From assembly GCF_029543155.1 (NCBI RefSeq), contig NZ_JARQXA010000001.1, positions 1,116,001-1,180,000 of the forward strand: a stretch of 64,000 nucleotides of DNA, read 5' to 3'. The notes below the pieces were generated by a model that was not told the DNA's origin, did not search any database, and worked only from the letters and a program-made list of their open reading frames with translations. Source of the stretch: Sphingomonas sp. HITSZ_GF. Lineage in GTDB: Bacteria; Pseudomonadota; Alphaproteobacteria; Sphingomonadales; Sphingomonadaceae. Shown here piece after piece: positions 43,027 to 52,343 of this stretch. A program made the position numbers and the translations under genes. The number at the start of each line of letters is the position of its first letter. Position 1 is the first letter of the stretch.

Positions 43027-43863
43027 ATGAACCGGACCTTCCCCGCCATATTTTGTTGCGCGATTGCGCTGACCGCATCCTTAGGTGCAGCCGCTAAACC
43101 CCAGCAAACGCAGGCACAAACTGCCGCTGTTTTACCGAGCTATGCCACCCTTGCGCGGCAAGTGACGAGCGCGCCGCTCATCATCGATGCCCGGATCCGC
43201 AAGGCCGATCGCCTGCGCCCCGAAGAATCGCCCGGCCTGGCCGCCGGCATGGCCCGTTTTCTTGTCGAAGCCGATGTTTCCGCCCTGATTCGGGGCACCC
43301 AGGCGATGGCGTCGCGCATCACCTACACCGCCGATGTGCCGCTCAACGCGAAGGGCAAGCCGCCCAAGCTCAACAAGCAGCGCGTGCTGCTCTTCGCCCG
43401 CCCGGTTCCGGGTCGCCCGGCGATGGTGCAGCTCACCGGATTGCAGAGCCAGATGAGCTGGCTGCCTGAGCTGGACGCCCAGGTGCGCGCGATCACCCGC
43501 GATGCGCTCGCCTCCAACGCGCCGCCCGCGATCACTGGTGTCGGCAACGCCTTCCACGTCCCCGGATCGCTGCCCGGCGAAGGTGAAACCCAGGTCTTCC
43601 TGCAGACCGCGAGCGGTTCGCCCGTCTCGCTCCAGATCCTGCGCCGCCCGGGCGAGACGACGCGCTGGAGTGTCTCATTGGGAGACATTGTCGACGAATC
43701 GGCCGGCGCGCCGCGCGCAAATACGTTCCTGTGGTACCGGCTGGCCTGCGGCCTGCCGCGCAGCCTGCCTGCCGAAGCGGTCGAGTCGGACGATGCGGCG
43801 AACGCGGCCAAGGCACGCGAGGACTATCAGTTCGTCCTGCGCTCGCTGGGAAGCTGCGCCTAA
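43027..43863 (+). CDS. Exported protein of unknown function, 278 aa
   Basis: Signal peptide (MNRTFPAIFCCAIALTASLGAAA). The mature protein is beta-rich, with APLIIDARIRKADRLRPEE, FLVEADVSALIRGTQ, ITYTADVPLNAKGKPPKLNKQRVLLFARPV and a late SVSLGDIVDE; two Cys (ACGLP, GSCA) at the C-terminus may pair. I do not recognise the family, though the layout (heparinase-like or OB-type barrel with a lumenal face) suggests a periplasmic protein. It is divergent from tonB and ends at a REP-like pair. Confidence 0.8.
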   Translation: MNRTFPAIFCCAIALTASLGAAAKPQQTQAQTAAVLPSYATLARQVTSAPLIIDARIRKADRLRPEESPGLAAGMARFLVEADVSALIRGTQAMASRITYTADVPLNAKGKPPKLNKQRVLLFARPVPGRPAMVQLTGLQSQMSWLPELDAQVRAITRDALASNAPPAITGVGNAFHVPGSLPGEGETQVFLQTASGSPVSLQILRRPGETTRWSVSLGDIVDESAGAPRANTFLWYRLACGLPRSLPAEAVESDDAANAAKAREDYQFVLRSLGSCA

Positions 43864-43870
43864 AGAAACC

Positions 43871-43949
43871 GTCACCCCGGCGAAAGCCGGGGTCTCAGGC
43901 GGCAAGAGCACGCCTGCGGCACGAGATCCCGGCTTTCGCCGGGATGACG
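43871..43949. repeat. REP-like inverted pair
   Basis: GTCACCCCGGCGAAAGCCGG and GATCCCGGCTTTCGCCGGGA face each other, between convergent genes (43027-43863 and folB). Confidence 0.92.
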
Positions 43950-43950
43950 A

Positions 43951-44361
43951 TTATCGACGCCCGCGCACCAGCGTGATTCCGATCGATTCGCCCTGCTCGG
44001 CGATCGCCAGCTTGACGATTCGCACCTCAACCCGGCGCACGCGCGGATCCCCGACGAACAGCGTGTCGCAGATATGCTCGGCCACTGCTTCGACCAGCGT
44101 GAAGTGCACGTCCTTGGGCAGCGCGTCGGTCGCGGCGTGCTTGACGTCCATATAGTTCTTCGAGGCCCTGAGCGGCGTGTCGGGCTCGAAGCGCTCGGGC
44201 AGGTCGATGTCCACCGTCACCGAGATGCGCAGCGGCTGCGGCAGATGCGTCTCTTCCGAATAGACGCCGGTGAGGAGTTCGACTTCCAGATCGTGCACCT
44301 GGAGCTGCAGGGAATCGGGCAACGGGCCTTGGCCTTTCAGGGGGTAACAGGCCGCGCCCAA
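43951..44361 (-). CDS. folB: Dihydroneopterin aldolase
   Basis: A folate-pathway enzyme of about 120-136 residues making 6-hydroxymethyl-dihydropterin. Seen: VHDLEVELLTGVYSEETHLPQPLRISVTVDIDL (the FolB start signature with Glu in GVYSEE), SKNYMDVKH, TLVEAVAEHICDTLF and the C-terminal VEVRIVKLAIAEQGESIGITL. The start is uncertain: no ATG precedes the conserved core. TTG at 44361 is shown; TTG 44322, with AAGG a few bases upstream, is equally likely. It is convergent with the preceding exported-protein gene. Confidence 0.88.
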   Translation of the reverse strand: MGAACYPLKGQGPLPDSLQLQVHDLEVELLTGVYSEETHLPQPLRISVTVDIDLPERFEPDTPLRASKNYMDVKHAATDALPKDVHFTLVEAVAEHICDTLFVGDPRVRRVEVRIVKLAIAEQGESIGITLVRGRR

Positions 44362-44494
44362 TAGCAGATGCGCGCCTGTGGGGAACCCCGCCCCTCCCGC
44401 TCGGCCGCGCCCAACATATATTCATGCTTGCGAAAGCGCCCATCGGCGCTATTGCGCGCGGCCCCGAGTCCGCATTCGGGGCGTTGTGAAGGGA

Positions 44495-45025
44495 ATGTAT
44501 GAAGTGATCGCATTGCTGCCGCTGGAGACCGTGGATCCTCAGGCCGTCGAGACTCTGCTCGACCGTGCTTTTGGTCCGGGCCGACGCGCGCGCACTGCGT
44601 ACAAGGTTCGCCTTGGCACTTCGGCCATTCCCGAGCTCAGCTTCGCCGCGGTGGCGGAGGATGGCAGCCTGCTCGGCTCGATCCAGTGCTGGCCAGTGTC
44701 GCTCGAATGCGACGGCGGCGGCGCGGTGCCGATGGTGATGGTCGGCCCCGTCGCGGTCCAGCCCGATCGCCAGCAAGGCGGTATCGGCCGGATGCTGATG
44801 GAGCGGATGCTCGAAGCGGCCCAGGGCTCCCCCCTGCCCGGCGCCGATTCGCTGATGCTGATCGGCGATCCCGAATATTATGGCCGCTTCTTCGATTTCA
44901 CCGCGGAAAAGACCGGCGGCTGGCGCCTGCCCGGCCCGTTCGAATCCCGCCGCCTGCTCGCGCGCGGCGCTGGCGTTCCCGCCGGCCCGGGCATGGTCGG
45001 GGCCCGTCTTCGACGAGCGGCCTGA
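44495..45025 (+). CDS. GNAT-family N-acetyltransferase
   Basis: A 176-residue acyltransferase fold. The acetyl-CoA loop is visible in VGPVAVQPDRQQGGIGRMLMERMLEAA (Q/R-x-x-G-x-G/A becomes QQGGIG). N-terminal PLETVDPQAVETLLDRAFGPGRRARTAYKVR and C-terminal LIGDPEYYGRFFDF match the COG3153-type GNAT group. Substrate unknown. ATG 44495 follows GAAGGGA closely; GTG 44486 is an alternative. Confidence 0.88.
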   Translation: MYEVIALLPLETVDPQAVETLLDRAFGPGRRARTAYKVRLGTSAIPELSFAAVAEDGSLLGSIQCWPVSLECDGGGAVPMVMVGPVAVQPDRQQGGIGRMLMERMLEAAQGSPLPGADSLMLIGDPEYYGRFFDFTAEKTGGWRLPGPFESRRLLARGAGVPAGPGMVGARLRRAA

Positions 45026-45078
45026 GCCGGGCCCTTAAGGGGCTTCCAATGTAGGATTTTGTCTGCTGGAGTCGGCCG

Positions 45079-45198
45079 ATGGCCGAACCCCAGCTTCGTT
45101 CCCGCGCCACCGGCCACCCGGCCGGGGCGCAACGGGCCGCCGAGACCGCGCTTGGCGTGTACTTCGTGTACTTTGAACCGGCCAAGCCGGCAGATTGA
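45079..45198 (+). CDS. Candidate small protein, 39 aa
   Basis: Codons from ATG to TGA encode a 39-residue basic peptide starting MAEPQLRSRATGHPAGAQ and ending FVYFEPAKPAD. GGAG lies about seven bases before the ATG, and the stop is nine bases before the DUF1285 start, so the frame fits an operon position. Too short to identify; real only if conserved. Confidence 0.4.
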   Translation: MAEPQLRSRATGHPAGAQRAAETALGVYFVYFEPAKPAD

Positions 45199-45207
45199 GG
45201 CGAATCG

Positions 45208-45774
45208 ATGCCCTCCCCGCCCCCGCCCGACTTCGCCAATCTCTCGCTCGCCGAGATCGCGCGACTCGCCGAAGACAACCGCCTGCCGCCGGTCGAGAGC
45301 TGGAACCCGACGCATTGCGGGCATAGCGACATGCGCATCGCCCGCGACGGCACCTGGTTTCATCGGGGCTCGCCGATCGGCCGTGCGCCGATGGTCCGGC
45401 TCTTCTCGACGATCCTCCGCCGTGAGGCCGATGGCCGATTCGTCCTGGTCACTCCGGTCGAGAAGCTCGACATCGACGTAGAGGATGCCCCCTTCGTCGC
45501 GGTCGAGATGAAGCGCGAGGGCGAAGGCGAGGCGATGAAGCTCGCCTTCCGCCTCAATACCGGCGACCTCGTCACCGCAGGCCCCGAGCATGCGCTGCGC
45601 TTCGAGGAGCGGGAGGACGGCCCCCGCCCCTATCTCCATGTCCGCGGCGGGCTCGAGGCGCTGGTCAACCGCAGCGTCTATTACGAGCTGGCCGAGATCG
45701 CGCTCGCCAATGGCAGCAAGCCGCCCGGCATCTGGAGCAATGGCAGCTTCTTCGCGCTGGAGCCCGGGGCATGA
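45208..45774 (+). CDS. DUF1285-domain protein
   Basis: A 188-residue cytoplasmic protein: PPVESWNPTHCGHSDMRIARDGTWFHRGSPIGRAPMVRLFSTILRRE matches the DUF1285 family start, and EYLHVR-like RPYLHVRGGLEALVNRSVYYEL the end. Function unknown; a proteinase-associated or nucleic-acid role has been suggested in other bacteria, without proof. Its ATG follows TTGAGGCG. It overlaps the Nudix gene by four bases, forming a DUF1285-Nudix-cca unit. Confidence 0.9.
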   Translation: MPSPPPPDFANLSLAEIARLAEDNRLPPVESWNPTHCGHSDMRIARDGTWFHRGSPIGRAPMVRLFSTILRREADGRFVLVTPVEKLDIDVEDAPFVAVEMKREGEGEAMKLAFRLNTGDLVTAGPEHALRFEEREDGPRPYLHVRGGLEALVNRSVYYELAEIALANGSKPPGIWSNGSFFALEPGA

Positions 45775-46361
45775 GCCTCGCCGAGCGCCTGGGCGCCGCG
45801 CTGGCCGTCGATCACGCGCCGCTGCTGCTGCCCGGGGATCATTATGAGTTCGATCCCGCGGTGCGCGGCAACCCCGCCGCAGTGCTGATCGCGATCACCG
45901 ATCGGGCGGTGCCGGGCGTGATCCTCACCCAGCGCACCGAGACGCTGCGCCGCCATGCCGGCCAGGTCGCCTTTCCCGGCGGCCGCATCGATCCCGAAGA
46001 TGACGGGCCGATCGGCGCGGCGCTGCGCGAGGCGGAGGAAGAGATCGCGCTGCCGCCCCGCGCGGTGCAGGTCGTCGGCACCACCGACAGCTATCGCACC
46101 GTCACAAACTATGTCGTCACCCCGGTGATCGGCGTCGTCCCGCCCGACCTGCAGCTCACCCCGTCCGAGGCCGAAGTCGCCAGCGTCTTCGAGGTCCCGC
46201 TCGACTTCCTGCTCGACAGCGCCAACCAGCGCGAGCAAGTGGCGCAGTATCAGGGCCAGGAACGGCGCTATTACGAGATACTCTGGCAGGATCGCCGGAT
46301 ATGGGGGGCAACGGCGGCGATGCTGGTCAATCTGTCACGGCGGCTGCGATGGGCGGCATGA
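45771..46361 (+). CDS. Nudix hydrolase, CoA pyrophosphatase type (NudL-like)
   Basis: A 196-residue hydrolase with a complete Nudix box: GGRIDPEDDGPIGAALREAEEEIAL matches G-x5-E-x7-R-E-x2-E-E-x-G/A-x. The upstream PAAVLIAITDR, QRTETLRRHAGQVAFPGGR and downstream RTVTNYVVTPVIGVVP fit the CoA diphosphatase group (UPF0035). It likely recycles CoA or oxidised CoA. It overlaps its neighbours on both sides. Confidence 0.92.
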   Translation: MSLAERLGAALAVDHAPLLLPGDHYEFDPAVRGNPAAVLIAITDRAVPGVILTQRTETLRRHAGQVAFPGGRIDPEDDGPIGAALREAEEEIALPPRAVQVVGTTDSYRTVTNYVVTPVIGVVPPDLQLTPSEAEVASVFEVPLDFLLDSANQREQVAQYQGQERRYYEILWQDRRIWGATAAMLVNLSRRLRWAA

Positions 46362-47536
46362 TCCTGCCCGACGCCGAGTGGCGGCATCGTGACGGCCTTG
46401 CGCATCTGATCGAAGTGCTCGGCGACGCGCGCTTCGTCGGCGGATCGGTGCGCGACACGTTGCTCGGCATTCCGGTCTCCGACCTAGACGTGGCGACGCC
46501 GCTCCCGCCCGAGCGGGTGGTCGAGCTGCTCAAGGCGGCGAAGATTCGCGCGGTGCCCACCGGCATCGAGCACGGCACGATCACTGCGGTGCTGGAAAGC
46601 GGCCCGGTCGAAGTCACCACGCTGCGCCGCGACGTTTCCACTGACGGCCGCCGCGCCACCGTCGCCTTCACCGATGACTGGCGCGAGGATGCCGCCCGGC
46701 GCGATTTCACGATCAACGCGCTCTATGCCGATCCCGCGAGCGGCGAGATCTTCGATTATTTCGGCGGGCTGGCCGATCTGGAGGCGCGCCATGTCCGCTT
46801 CATCGGCGATCCGTTCCAGCGCATCGCCGAGGATCATCTGCGCATCCTGCGCTTCTTCCGTTTCCTGGCGCGTTTCGGCGACGTCGCCGATGCCGCGGCG
46901 CTGGAGGCCTGCACCGTCCGGGCGAAGGACCTGATGGCGCTCAGCCGCGAGCGGATCGCGGACGAGCTGCTCAAGCTGCTGGTCGCCAGGGATGCGGTTC
47001 GCGTCGTCGCGCTGATGATCGAGCGCGGCATCTTCGAACCGGTGCTGCCCGAGGTCGCGTCCGCCGCGCGCTTCTCCCATCTCGCCGATCGTGAAGCCGC
47101 CGCCGGATTCGATCCCAGCGCGATTCGCCGCCTGGCTTCGCTGATCCCGCAGGACCCGGCGCTCGCCGAGCAGATCGCCGCGCGGCTCAAGCTCTCCAAT
47201 GCCCAGCGCAGGCGCCTGGCCGCGGCTGTACTGCCGCCCGAGGGCGCACCCCGCCCGCTCGCCTATCGCGCCGGTGCCGAGGCGGCGCTCGACCAGCTGC
47301 TTCTCTCCGATCGCCCGATCACCGAGGCGCTGGAGGTCCGCGACTGGCAGCCGCCGCGCCTCCCGCTCACCGGCGGCGCGATCGTGGCGCGCGGGATCAA
47401 GGCCGGGCCCGAGGTCGCGCGGCTGATGAAGCAGGTCGAAGGCGATTGGATCGCCGAGGGCTTTCCGGATGGGGACCGCGTGGCCGCGCTGGCCGATGCG
47501 GCAGTGACTCAGGCGTTGCGCTCGGCGAGCAGCTGA
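46358..47536 (+). CDS. cca: CCA tRNA nucleotidyltransferase / poly(A) polymerase family
   Basis: A 392-residue class II nucleotidyltransferase. Head domain: RFVGGSVRDTLLGIPVSDLDVATPLPPERV with the GGxxRD and DxD motifs, then RRDFTINALYADP, and FFRFLARFG plus a C-terminal helical body typical of the alphaproteobacterial CCA-adding enzyme rather than poly(A) polymerase. It adds or repairs CCA on tRNA 3' ends. ATG 46358 overlaps the Nudix stop (ATGA); ATG 46349 is possible. Its 3' end overlaps the opposite-strand GGDEF-EAL gene by 28 bases. Confidence 0.94.
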   Translation: MILPDAEWRHRDGLAHLIEVLGDARFVGGSVRDTLLGIPVSDLDVATPLPPERVVELLKAAKIRAVPTGIEHGTITAVLESGPVEVTTLRRDVSTDGRRATVAFTDDWREDAARRDFTINALYADPASGEIFDYFGGLADLEARHVRFIGDPFQRIAEDHLRILRFFRFLARFGDVADAAALEACTVRAKDLMALSRERIADELLKLLVARDAVRVVALMIERGIFEPVLPEVASAARFSHLADREAAAGFDPSAIRRLASLIPQDPALAEQIAARLKLSNAQRRRLAAAVLPPEGAPRPLAYRAGAEAALDQLLLSDRPITEALEVRDWQPPRLPLTGGAIVARGIKAGPEVARLMKQVEGDWIAEGFPDGDRVAALADAAVTQALRSASS

Positions 47537-49224
47537 TAGGCTTCGTCGCGCTCCAGCGCGCGCGAATAGAGGAAGCCCTGGCCATAGCTGCAGCCCAGCG
47601 CCGCCAGCGTCTGGGCAAGCTCGTTGGTCTCGATGCCCTCGGCGGTGGTCTTCATGCCCAGTGCCTGGGCAAGGCTGAGGATGGCGCGGACGATCGCCAC
47701 CTTGTCGCGGTCAGCCAGCATGCCGGAGACGAAGCTGCGGTCGATCTTGAGCAGGTCGATCGGCAGCTTCTGGAGATAGGCGAGGTTCGAATAGCCGGTT
47801 CCGAAATCGTCCATCGCCAGCGTGGCGCCCATGTCCTTGAGCGCGTTCATCGTCTGGGCGATGCGGTCCGGGTCGGTGACGATCGCGCTTTCGGTCAATT
47901 CGAGGGTGAGCTTGCGCCCCTCGACCCCGTGCCGCTCGAGCGCGCTCTTCACCATCGCCGGGATATGGTCGCGCTGGAGCTGGATCGCCGAGAGGTTGAC
48001 CGCAACCTTCACGCCAGCATCGCCGCCCGCCGCGCGGTCCCAGGCCGCGATCGTCTGCGCCGCCTCTTCCATCGCCCAGCGGCCGAGCGGGATGATCAGG
48101 CCCGATTCCTCGGCGACCGGGATGAAATCGTTGGGCGAGAGCGCGGTGCCATCCTCGGTGGTCCAGCGGGCCAGCGCCTCGAACGAGGTGATCCTGCCGG
48201 TCGCCAGGTCGCAGATCGGCTGGTAGCAGAGCGTCATCTGGCCATGCTCGATCGCCCGACGCAGCTCGGTCTCGATGCCGAACTGCTCGCGAGCGATGTC
48301 GAAGGTATGCGCCTGGTAGATCTCGGTGCGGCCGCTCTTCTTCGCCCGCTTCACCGCGAACTGGGCGCTGCGGACCAGATCCTCGGGGTCGCCGTCATTG
48401 TCCGAGCCCAGCGCGATGCCGATCGAGCAGTCGACGCGGATCTCGAAGTCCGAGAGGCGGAACGGGTTGGCGAGCGCGGCCTGGATCCGCTTGGCGACGT
48501 GGAGCGCGTCGCTGGGTCCTTCGTCGAGCGTCAGCAGCACGCCGAACTCGTCGCCGCCCATCCGGGCCAGCGTGTCGCGACTGCGTAGCGCGCCCTTCAA
48601 CCGGCGCGCCACGGTGATCAGCAGCTCGTCGCCGGCGAGGCCGCCCATGCAGGCGTTGATTCGGCTGAACCGGTCGAGATTGACCACCAGCACGGCGAAA
48701 TCGGTGATGTTGTCCGGCGAGATCGCATGCTCGAGCGCATCGGAGAAGCCGGCGCGGTTAGGCAGGCCGGTGAGGCTGTCGGTCGCCATCTCGCGGCGCA
48801 GGCTGTATTCGGTGCGCAGCTCGGAGGTGTGGTCGACCAGCGTGACCATGCAGCGCGGAAAGGCGCGGCGGTCGGCACGCTTGGCGAGCATCACCCGGAA
48901 ATGCCGGGCATCGACCTCGTCGCCGAACTGCCAGCCGATCTCGCACTGCATCTCGTTCGATTCGACGAACTTCTTGAGCCGCGGCCCGAGCAGGCGGATC
49001 AGCGGCGATTCGCTGGCGATGGTGCCCAGCCCGGCGAGACGGAACGGGCGGTTGACCGCATCGAAGACGAAGCCATGGTCCTGCAACTCGATGATCGCCG
49101 CAGGCACCGGCAGCATGTCGAGCATCATCGCCGTGGCGCCCGGGCCGAAGGCATGCGGATCCACCTGCTGCGGCATGGGCAGCGGCGCCTCGACACGGCT
49201 CTTCTTCGACCTGGCGAACACCAT
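47509..49224 (-). CDS. PAS-GGDEF-EAL bifunctional c-di-GMP enzyme
   Basis: A 571-residue soluble protein. N-terminal PAS-like sensor (about 25-135), GGDEF domain with an intact GGDEF (223-227) and an I-site RSRD (214-217), and EAL domain with intact EAL (349-351), VNLSAIQLQ, LTLELTESAIV and DDFGTGYSNLAYL. All visible catalytic residues are present, so it may make and destroy c-di-GMP. It has no membrane segment. It lies 62 bases downstream of parC on the same strand and may be co-transcribed; its stop overlaps cca on the other strand. It may signal to the two PilZ proteins. Confidence 0.94.
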   Translation of the reverse strand: MVFARSKKSRVEAPLPMPQQVDPHAFGPGATAMMLDMLPVPAAIIELQDHGFVFDAVNRPFRLAGLGTIASESPLIRLLGPRLKKFVESNEMQCEIGWQFGDEVDARHFRVMLAKRADRRAFPRCMVTLVDHTSELRTEYSLRREMATDSLTGLPNRAGFSDALEHAISPDNITDFAVLVVNLDRFSRINACMGGLAGDELLITVARRLKGALRSRDTLARMGGDEFGVLLTLDEGPSDALHVAKRIQAALANPFRLSDFEIRVDCSIGIALGSDNDGDPEDLVRSAQFAVKRAKKSGRTEIYQAHTFDIAREQFGIETELRRAIEHGQMTLCYQPICDLATGRITSFEALARWTTEDGTALSPNDFIPVAEESGLIIPLGRWAMEEAAQTIAAWDRAAGGDAGVKVAVNLSAIQLQRDHIPAMVKSALERHGVEGRKLTLELTESAIVTDPDRIAQTMNALKDMGATLAMDDFGTGYSNLAYLQKLPIDLLKIDRSFVSGMLADRDKVAIVRAILSLAQALGMKTTAEGIETNELAQTLAALGCSYGQGFLYSRALERDEAYQLLAERNA

Positions 49225-49286
49225 CGCCCTCCGGCCTAGCCTCGATTGGTTAAAACCGCCTGAAACAACAGCGGTTTAGGACCCCA

Positions 49287-51527
49287 TCAGAAGCGATTAT
49301 CGCGCGGAAACCCGTTCGGCGCCATCCGGCCGGCCGCACCGCGCGCCGCGCGCCAGGGTGTGAGGTCGGTTTCGGTGCGCGTCCGGCCGCTCTCGCCGCC
49401 CATCGCCCAGCTCAACCCATCGGTCATCCGAAAGGTCCGCACATCGCTCAGCCCGCCGTCGCGGTAGCGCTGCAGCTGCACGCCCTGCCCGCGCGCCAGT
49501 TCGGCGACTTCGCTGAGCGGGAAGACCAGCAGCTTGCGGTTGTCGCCTACCGCCGCGACGGCATCGTCCTCCGCACCGATCGGACGGACCAGCTTGAGAT
49601 GCGCGCCGGCCCGCGGCGTCACCACCTGCTTGCCCTTGCGCGTCTCGGCGATCACGTCCTCGGCCTTCACCACGAAGCCGCGGCCGTCATCGGCGGCAAC
49701 GAGCAGCTTGGGCGCCTGGCTGGCCGGCAGCAGCGCAACGATGTTCCGCTCACCCTCCAGATCGATCATCAGCCGCACCGGCTCGCCGAACCCGCGCCCG
49801 CCGGGCAGCTTGTCCGCCGCCAGCGTGTAGAAGCGGCCATTGTCGGCGGCGAGGAGCAGCTTGTCGGTCGTCTGGGCATGGAAGGCCAGATAGGCCGCAT
49901 CGCCTTCCTTGAACTTCAGCGCCTCGCCCGAGAGATCCTCGACATGCCCCTTCATCGCGCGGATCCAGCCGCGTGCCGAGAGGATCACGGTGATCGGCTC
50001 GCGCTCGATCATCGCCTCGAGCGGGATCTCGCGCGCCACTGCGGCTTCTTCCACCACGGTGCGGCGACGGCCCAGCGCCGTCTCCAGCCCATAGCGCTCG
50101 ATCATCCTGGCGAGATCGCGCTTCATCCGGGTGCGCTGGCGCGCGTCGGAGGAGAGCAGCAGCTCGAGATCGGCCTTTTCCTTGAGCAGCGCCTCCTGCT
50201 CGCGCTTCAGCTCCATCTCCTCGAGCTTGCGCAGGCTGCGCAGCCGCATGTTGAGGATCGCTTCGGCCTGACGGTCGGTCAGCTCGAACTCGGCCATCAT
50301 CACGGCCTTGGGCTCGTCCTCGGTGCGGATGATCTCGATCACCCGATCGAGGTTGAGGAAGGCGATGATGTAGCCACCGACCAGCTCGAGCCGGTCGGCA
50401 ATCTTGTTCAGCCGGTGCTCGGACTTGCGGCGCAGCACCACGAACTGATGCTCGACCCAACCCAGCAACGCTTCCTGCAGGCTCATCACCCGCGGCGTAC
50501 GATGCTTGTCGAGCACGTTGAGGTTGAGCGGCACGCGCGTCTCGAGGTCCGACAGCCGATAGAGGCTGTTGATCAGATCCTCGGCCACCACCGTGCGGCT
50601 GCGCGGCTCCAGCACGATGCGGATATCCTCGGCGCTCTCGTCGCGGACATCGCCGAGGATCGGCAGCTTCTTCTCGTTGATGAGATCGGCGATCCCCTCG
50701 ATCAGCTTGCCCTTCTGGACGCCGTAGGGGATCTCGGAGACGACGAGATGCCAGCCGCCGCCCTTCTCGGTAATTTTCTCGATCTTCGCCCTTACACGGA
50801 AACCGCCGCGGCCGGTGTTGTAGGCCTCGGCGATCGCCGCCGGGCTGTCGACGACGATGCCGCCGGTCGGGAAATCCGGGCCCTGGACATAATCGAGGAC
50901 ATTGGCCTGGGGATTGTCGATCAGCGCCACCGCGGCGTTCATCAGCTCGGCGGCATTGTGCGGCGGGATGCTCGTTGCCATGCCGACCGCGATGCCGGCG
51001 GCGCCATTGGCGAGCAGGTTGGGGAACAGGCCCGGGAAAAGCTCGGGCTCCTCGTCCTCGCCATTATAGGTCGGGCGGAAATCGACGGCGTTCTCGTCGA
51101 GCCCGTCCATCAGGTCGATGGCGACCTGGGTGAGCCGCGCCTCGGTGTAGCGATAGGCGGCGGCGTTATCGCCGTCGATATTGCCGAAATTGCCCTGGCC
51201 GTCGACCAGCGGGTAGCGCAGCGCAAAGGTCTGGGCGAGGCGGACCATCGCGTCATAGACCGACTGATCGCCATGCGGGTGGTATTTACCGATGACGTCG
51301 CCGACGACGCGGGCGCACTTCTTGTAGCCCGAGGCGGGATCGAGGCGCAGCAGCCGCATCGCCCAGAGCAGGCGGCGGTGGACCGGCTTCAGTCCGTCGC
51401 GGACATCGGGCAGCGAGCGCGCAGTGATCGTCGAGAGCGCATAGACGAGGTAGCGCTCGGAAAGCGCGCTGTCGAAGGGTACATCGGAAGGCGCGCCGGG
51501 GTCTTGGAGTTCGGTGTCGAGGCTCAT
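49287..51527 (-). CDS. parC: DNA topoisomerase IV subunit A
   Basis: A 746-residue type II topoisomerase subunit that decatenates daughter chromosomes. Catalytic Tyr127 lies in [12 protein letters not shown]; the WHD-like [25 protein letters not shown] contains Gln88 where E. coli ParC has the drug-binding Ser80, and Asp92 at the Glu84 position. The C-terminal beta-pinwheel blades are visible ([19 protein letters not shown] and later). ATG 51527 begins at the conserved N-terminus; 18 in-frame codons upstream are rejected. GGGTGCGGCA precedes it. parE is not in the window. Confidence 0.96.
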   Translation of the reverse strand: MSLDTELQDPGAPSDVPFDSALSERYLVYALSTITARSLPDVRDGLKPVHRRLLWAMRLLRLDPASGYKKCARVVGDVIGKYHPHGDQSVYDAMVRLAQTFALRYPLVDGQGNFGNIDGDNAAAYRYTEARLTQVAIDLMDGLDENAVDFRPTYNGEDEEPELFPGLFPNLLANGAAGIAVGMATSIPPHNAAELMNAAVALIDNPQANVLDYVQGPDFPTGGIVVDSPAAIAEAYNTGRGGFRVRAKIEKITEKGGGWHLVVSEIPYGVQKGKLIEGIADLINEKKLPILGDVRDESAEDIRIVLEPRSRTVVAEDLINSLYRLSDLETRVPLNLNVLDKHRTPRVMSLQEALLGWVEHQFVVLRRKSEHRLNKIADRLELVGGYIIAFLNLDRVIEIIRTEDEPKAVMMAEFELTDRQAEAILNMRLRSLRKLEEMELKREQEALLKEKADLELLLSSDARQRTRMKRDLARMIERYGLETALGRRRTVVEEAAVAREIPLEAMIEREPITVILSARGWIRAMKGHVEDLSGEALKFKEGDAAYLAFHAQTTDKLLLAADNGRFYTLAADKLPGGRGFGEPVRLMIDLEGERNIVALLPASQAPKLLVAADDGRGFVVKAEDVIAETRKGKQVVTPRAGAHLKLVRPIGAEDDAVAAVGDNRKLLVFPLSEVAELARGQGVQLQRYRDGGLSDVRTFRMTDGLSWAMGGESGRTRTETDLTPWRAARGAAGRMAPNGFPRDNRF

Positions 51528-51833
51528 TGCCGCACCCGGATAGCAGCAGCGGAAGCAAAGCGCCAAGCCGTGCGACGGCAATGGCGCGCCGGCTTCCTAA
51601 GTGAACGGCCTGTCAATAAATTTACAGAGCCCGGAAACGGCAGGAAACTGCCATTTCCAGGCCCATTCTCGCCAAGGTCACGCTCGGAAAATGTTGACTC
51701 CGTTGACTCCCCACACGCGGCGCGGAGCGACCGAGACAAAGGATCAGTGTGCAAATGCTGAACATGGCCGGCCATGCCGGAACCAAAGCAGAACACTTCC
51801 AACATTACCAGCGGAATTGCCCCGCAGTGCGGG
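51528..51833. other. parC leader region with long imperfect hairpin
   Basis: A gap of about 300 bases. 51629-51662 folds as GGAAA/TTTCC and GGCAG/CTGCC around a GAAA loop with one mismatch, next to an A/T-rich tract (51611-51624) holding TTGACA on the minus strand. A direct repeat GTTGACTCC-GTTGACTCC lies at 51693-51710. No gene is seen. Confidence 0.5.
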
Positions 51834-52121
51834 TCAGTTCATGCCCCCCGAACAGGAATTGCCCGCACTGGGCTTGCCGCATCCGAACGACGGCTTGTTG
51901 CGGAAATTCTCCGCCGAGCCATTTTCGTTGCGCGTTTCCAGTTCCTTCCACTCCGCCTTGGTGAGGCAGTAGCGCTTGGGCAGGATCGTCCCGACCGGAA
52001 CGATCGAGCGGCAGATCTTCTTCTCGGGCGTGGCCGCCGCGGCGGCGACCTGCTGAACCGGCGCATCCTGCGCGGAAACCAGCATCAAACCGGCAATCGG
52101 CAACAACATCGAACGCAGCAT
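51834..52121 (-). CDS. Exported Cys-containing protein, unknown function
   Basis: A 95-residue protein with a signal peptide (MLRSMLLPIAGLMLVSAQ...). The mature part has KKICRSIVPVGTILPKRYCLTKAEWKELETRN and a C-terminal GCGKPSAGNSCSGG, giving several Cys that may form disulfides in the periplasm. The Cys-x-Arg...Pro-Lys-Arg-x-Cys-Leu-Thr-Lys-x-Glu-Trp layout is seen in small sphingomonad exported proteins, but no function is known. GGGATGGGAA precedes the ATG. Confidence 0.75.
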   Translation of the reverse strand: MLRSMLLPIAGLMLVSAQDAPVQQVAAAAATPEKKICRSIVPVGTILPKRYCLTKAEWKELETRNENGSAENFRNKPSFGCGKPSAGNSCSGGMN

Positions 52122-52343
52122 TTCCCATCCCCCATCTGGAAAGTGGCGATGCTGTTTGAAAATTCACGAAAGCGCAAGTTCCCGTACGTTTCCAGATGTT
52201 TCCGCAACAATATTTCACGCACCTCCAAGCCGTTCGACCCGTCTGCCCGGGCTAATTCTCCACCTTTTTCAAACCCCGTCTGCGGGATTGTCGTTGCGGC
52301 TCCGTATTGGCTGCACAGGGGAACAAGACCGGAGGTAAAGTAC

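Noticed and set aside
49599..51761. 720-codon plus-strand frame opposite parC
   Set aside because: Low-complexity His/Arg/Leu shadow; parC in the other strand has clear topoisomerase motifs.
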